Source: Phytopythium helicoides
Lineage: Eukaryota; Oomycota; Peronosporomycetes; Pythiales; Pythiaceae
NCBI GenBank assembly: GCA_024867545.1
Contig: JANFNE010000069.1
Location: forward strand, 174,286 to 238,285
Length of the DNA: 64,000 nt
Reading direction: 5' to 3'
The first letter of the stretch is position 1, and the number at the start of each line of letters is the position of its first letter. The notes beneath the pieces are model-generated. The model saw nothing but the letters and a program-made list of their open reading frames with translations, did no database searches and was not told where the DNA came from. Made by a program: the position numbers and the translations under genes. Of the stretch, positions 62,777-64,000 are shown one piece after another.

Positions 62777-64000
62777 GCTGAGCGATCAGATAGCCATCAA
62801 ATGATGGTCATGCATCTTGCTAACAATCTTGACACATGCGCGTGATGTGCTTCAAACTAAATACGTTCTTCATATGCAACACCACCAAATGCATACGCGT
62901 GGGCGAGTTCTTACTACACAAATTTGTGCCTACTGACAGCCATCTCGTTCTCATCCAATGTGACTTTTGGCATCAGCCATGCGAGGACTCAAGCACCAGA
63001 AGCTAGAAGTCCGACTTGCTGAGACGTGCAACTTTTCGAATCATGCATGCATTTTCAAGCAGCAGGATTGAAATAACACGACGTGTTGCATCCAGAGAAC
63101 TCATTGTCCGGTCCAGCGGTGGCATGCAGATAAAGAACATGACAAATCTGAGCATAGCGCTGTCACAACAGGTGCCACCACACACCACAGCATGAAAACT
63201 TAGCAGTTTGGCAATGGGCTATCGTGTCTGTCGAGAAGGCAATGTACTTGTACCAAGCTATGAACGCCGGGAAACACGTCACACTTCCGGCTCGAGGCTC
63301 ACCGTCCTGCGGTCAGCGTGGATAAAAGAATTGGGAAAGAAAACGGCGTTTCTCGACCATCAGGTTGATGCACCTAGTGCGCGTTGACGCCCCTCCTGCG
63401 CATTATGCTGCACCACGTCGTTCGAAGTCCGCTCGGTGCGAAGTACAGAGAACAGTTCTCACAGGTTATGCTCGTTGCTGCCAAAACTCGAGATTGAGTC
63501 TCCGGACTCGCCAGGTATAAGCTCACTCGACTGTCTTGATAACGCCACTGAAACTCTCTAGTAGAACGTTTAGCATTGCAGCTAAACAAAGCTGTCTGAT
63601 ACGTAGCGAGACCACCTCAACCAGCTATGCTCGTATGCAATTGCTCGTGTACGAGCATTTCGCCATTGCGTTCATGTCGACACAAAGCATCGCTTGAGCT
63701 CGCTTGATTGATGTGCGATTACGCCAGGGGGTTTCCCCGATGTGCGGGGTCACCAAATTCGCGTGGTTGAGTTGCGGGCATGCTGAATGACCTTTTGTCT
63801 TGATTTTACTATGGTTTAGTCGGACTAGTTGACAAGTTGAAGCTTGAAGTTCGTGCTGATTACTACCTTCAGGTTGGCACTTCAGTCCACGGCGACTTCA
63901 GAATAAACACCGAATAGATTTGCGATCGCCGTGCAGACCCACTACAAGTGCTTTGATGGCAAGGCGCTCTTGGCTCCCCCGTCTCTCGCTCCATCCAATG
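62777..64000. other. Intergenic DNA at window end, no gene supported
   Basis: About 1.2 kb with only short frames on either strand. No repeats, RNA genes or domains are recognisable to me. Confidence 0.5.

Overview
The window looks like a gene-dense segment of an oomycete (Peronosporomycete) nuclear genome, of Phytophthora/Pythium type. Genes are compact and lie on both strands. Introns are mostly 60-135 bp with GTRNGT-like donors and CAG/TAG acceptors. Housekeeping proteins are clearly eukaryotic, a tandem family of intronless secreted Ser/Thr-rich proteins is present, and a few start regions carry TCAYTTYNC-type initiator motifs of the kind described for oomycetes. I cannot name the species from sequence alone.

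Region 1 (about 1.06-15.76 kb) is a giant inverted repeat. Two arms of about 6.06 kb (1056-7111 and 9702-15756), nearly identical by eye, flank a 2.6 kb unique centre holding a MOB4/phocein-like gene and a VPS2/CHMP2-like ESCRT-III gene arranged tail to tail. Each arm carries one copy of an unrecognised three-exon gene of about 860-870 aa and about 3.2 kb of DNA with no supported gene. The inner repeat boundary cuts exon 1 of the duplicated gene, so the two copies have different N-termini and upstream regions. A degraded same-orientation repeat of about 110 bp lies outside both arms.

Region 2 (16.5-29.6 kb) holds an archaeal-type YchF/OBG-family GTPase gene, then four tandem intronless genes on the minus strand. 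These encode secreted proteins with a shared N-terminal domain, a mucin-like Ser/Thr/Gly stalk of very variable length, and a conserved C-terminal domain resembling an SMP-30/gluconolactonase beta-propeller. The 3' halves are homogenised in a patchwork, with inner pair 2-3 and outer pair 1-4 most alike.

Region 3 (31.4-45.97 kb): a nine-exon CECR5-type HAD hydrolase, a CXC/CRC-domain (tesmin/LIN54-like) protein with three CXC modules, ribosomal P0 with a non-canonical C-terminus, ethanolamine-phosphate cytidylyltransferase with an N-terminal membrane anchor, an RMDN/FAM82-like TPR protein, a TBL1-like LisH-WD40 protein, and a protein with four copies of a 33-residue eight-ligand Cys/His module. 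The last two each show +1 reading-frame breaks.

Region 4 (46.2-64 kb): eIF3 subunit L, a 1767-aa protein with Sfi1-like W/F repeats and a jacalin-like domain, leucine carboxyl methyltransferase 1, the SUMO E1 subunit SAE1/AOS1, a long IQ-motif protein with Cys/His-rich and C2H2 segments, and a secreted papain-family protease. The last 1.2 kb shows no gene. Most genes are independent housekeeping loci; only the tandem secreted family and the inverted-repeat locus are obvious multi-copy units.
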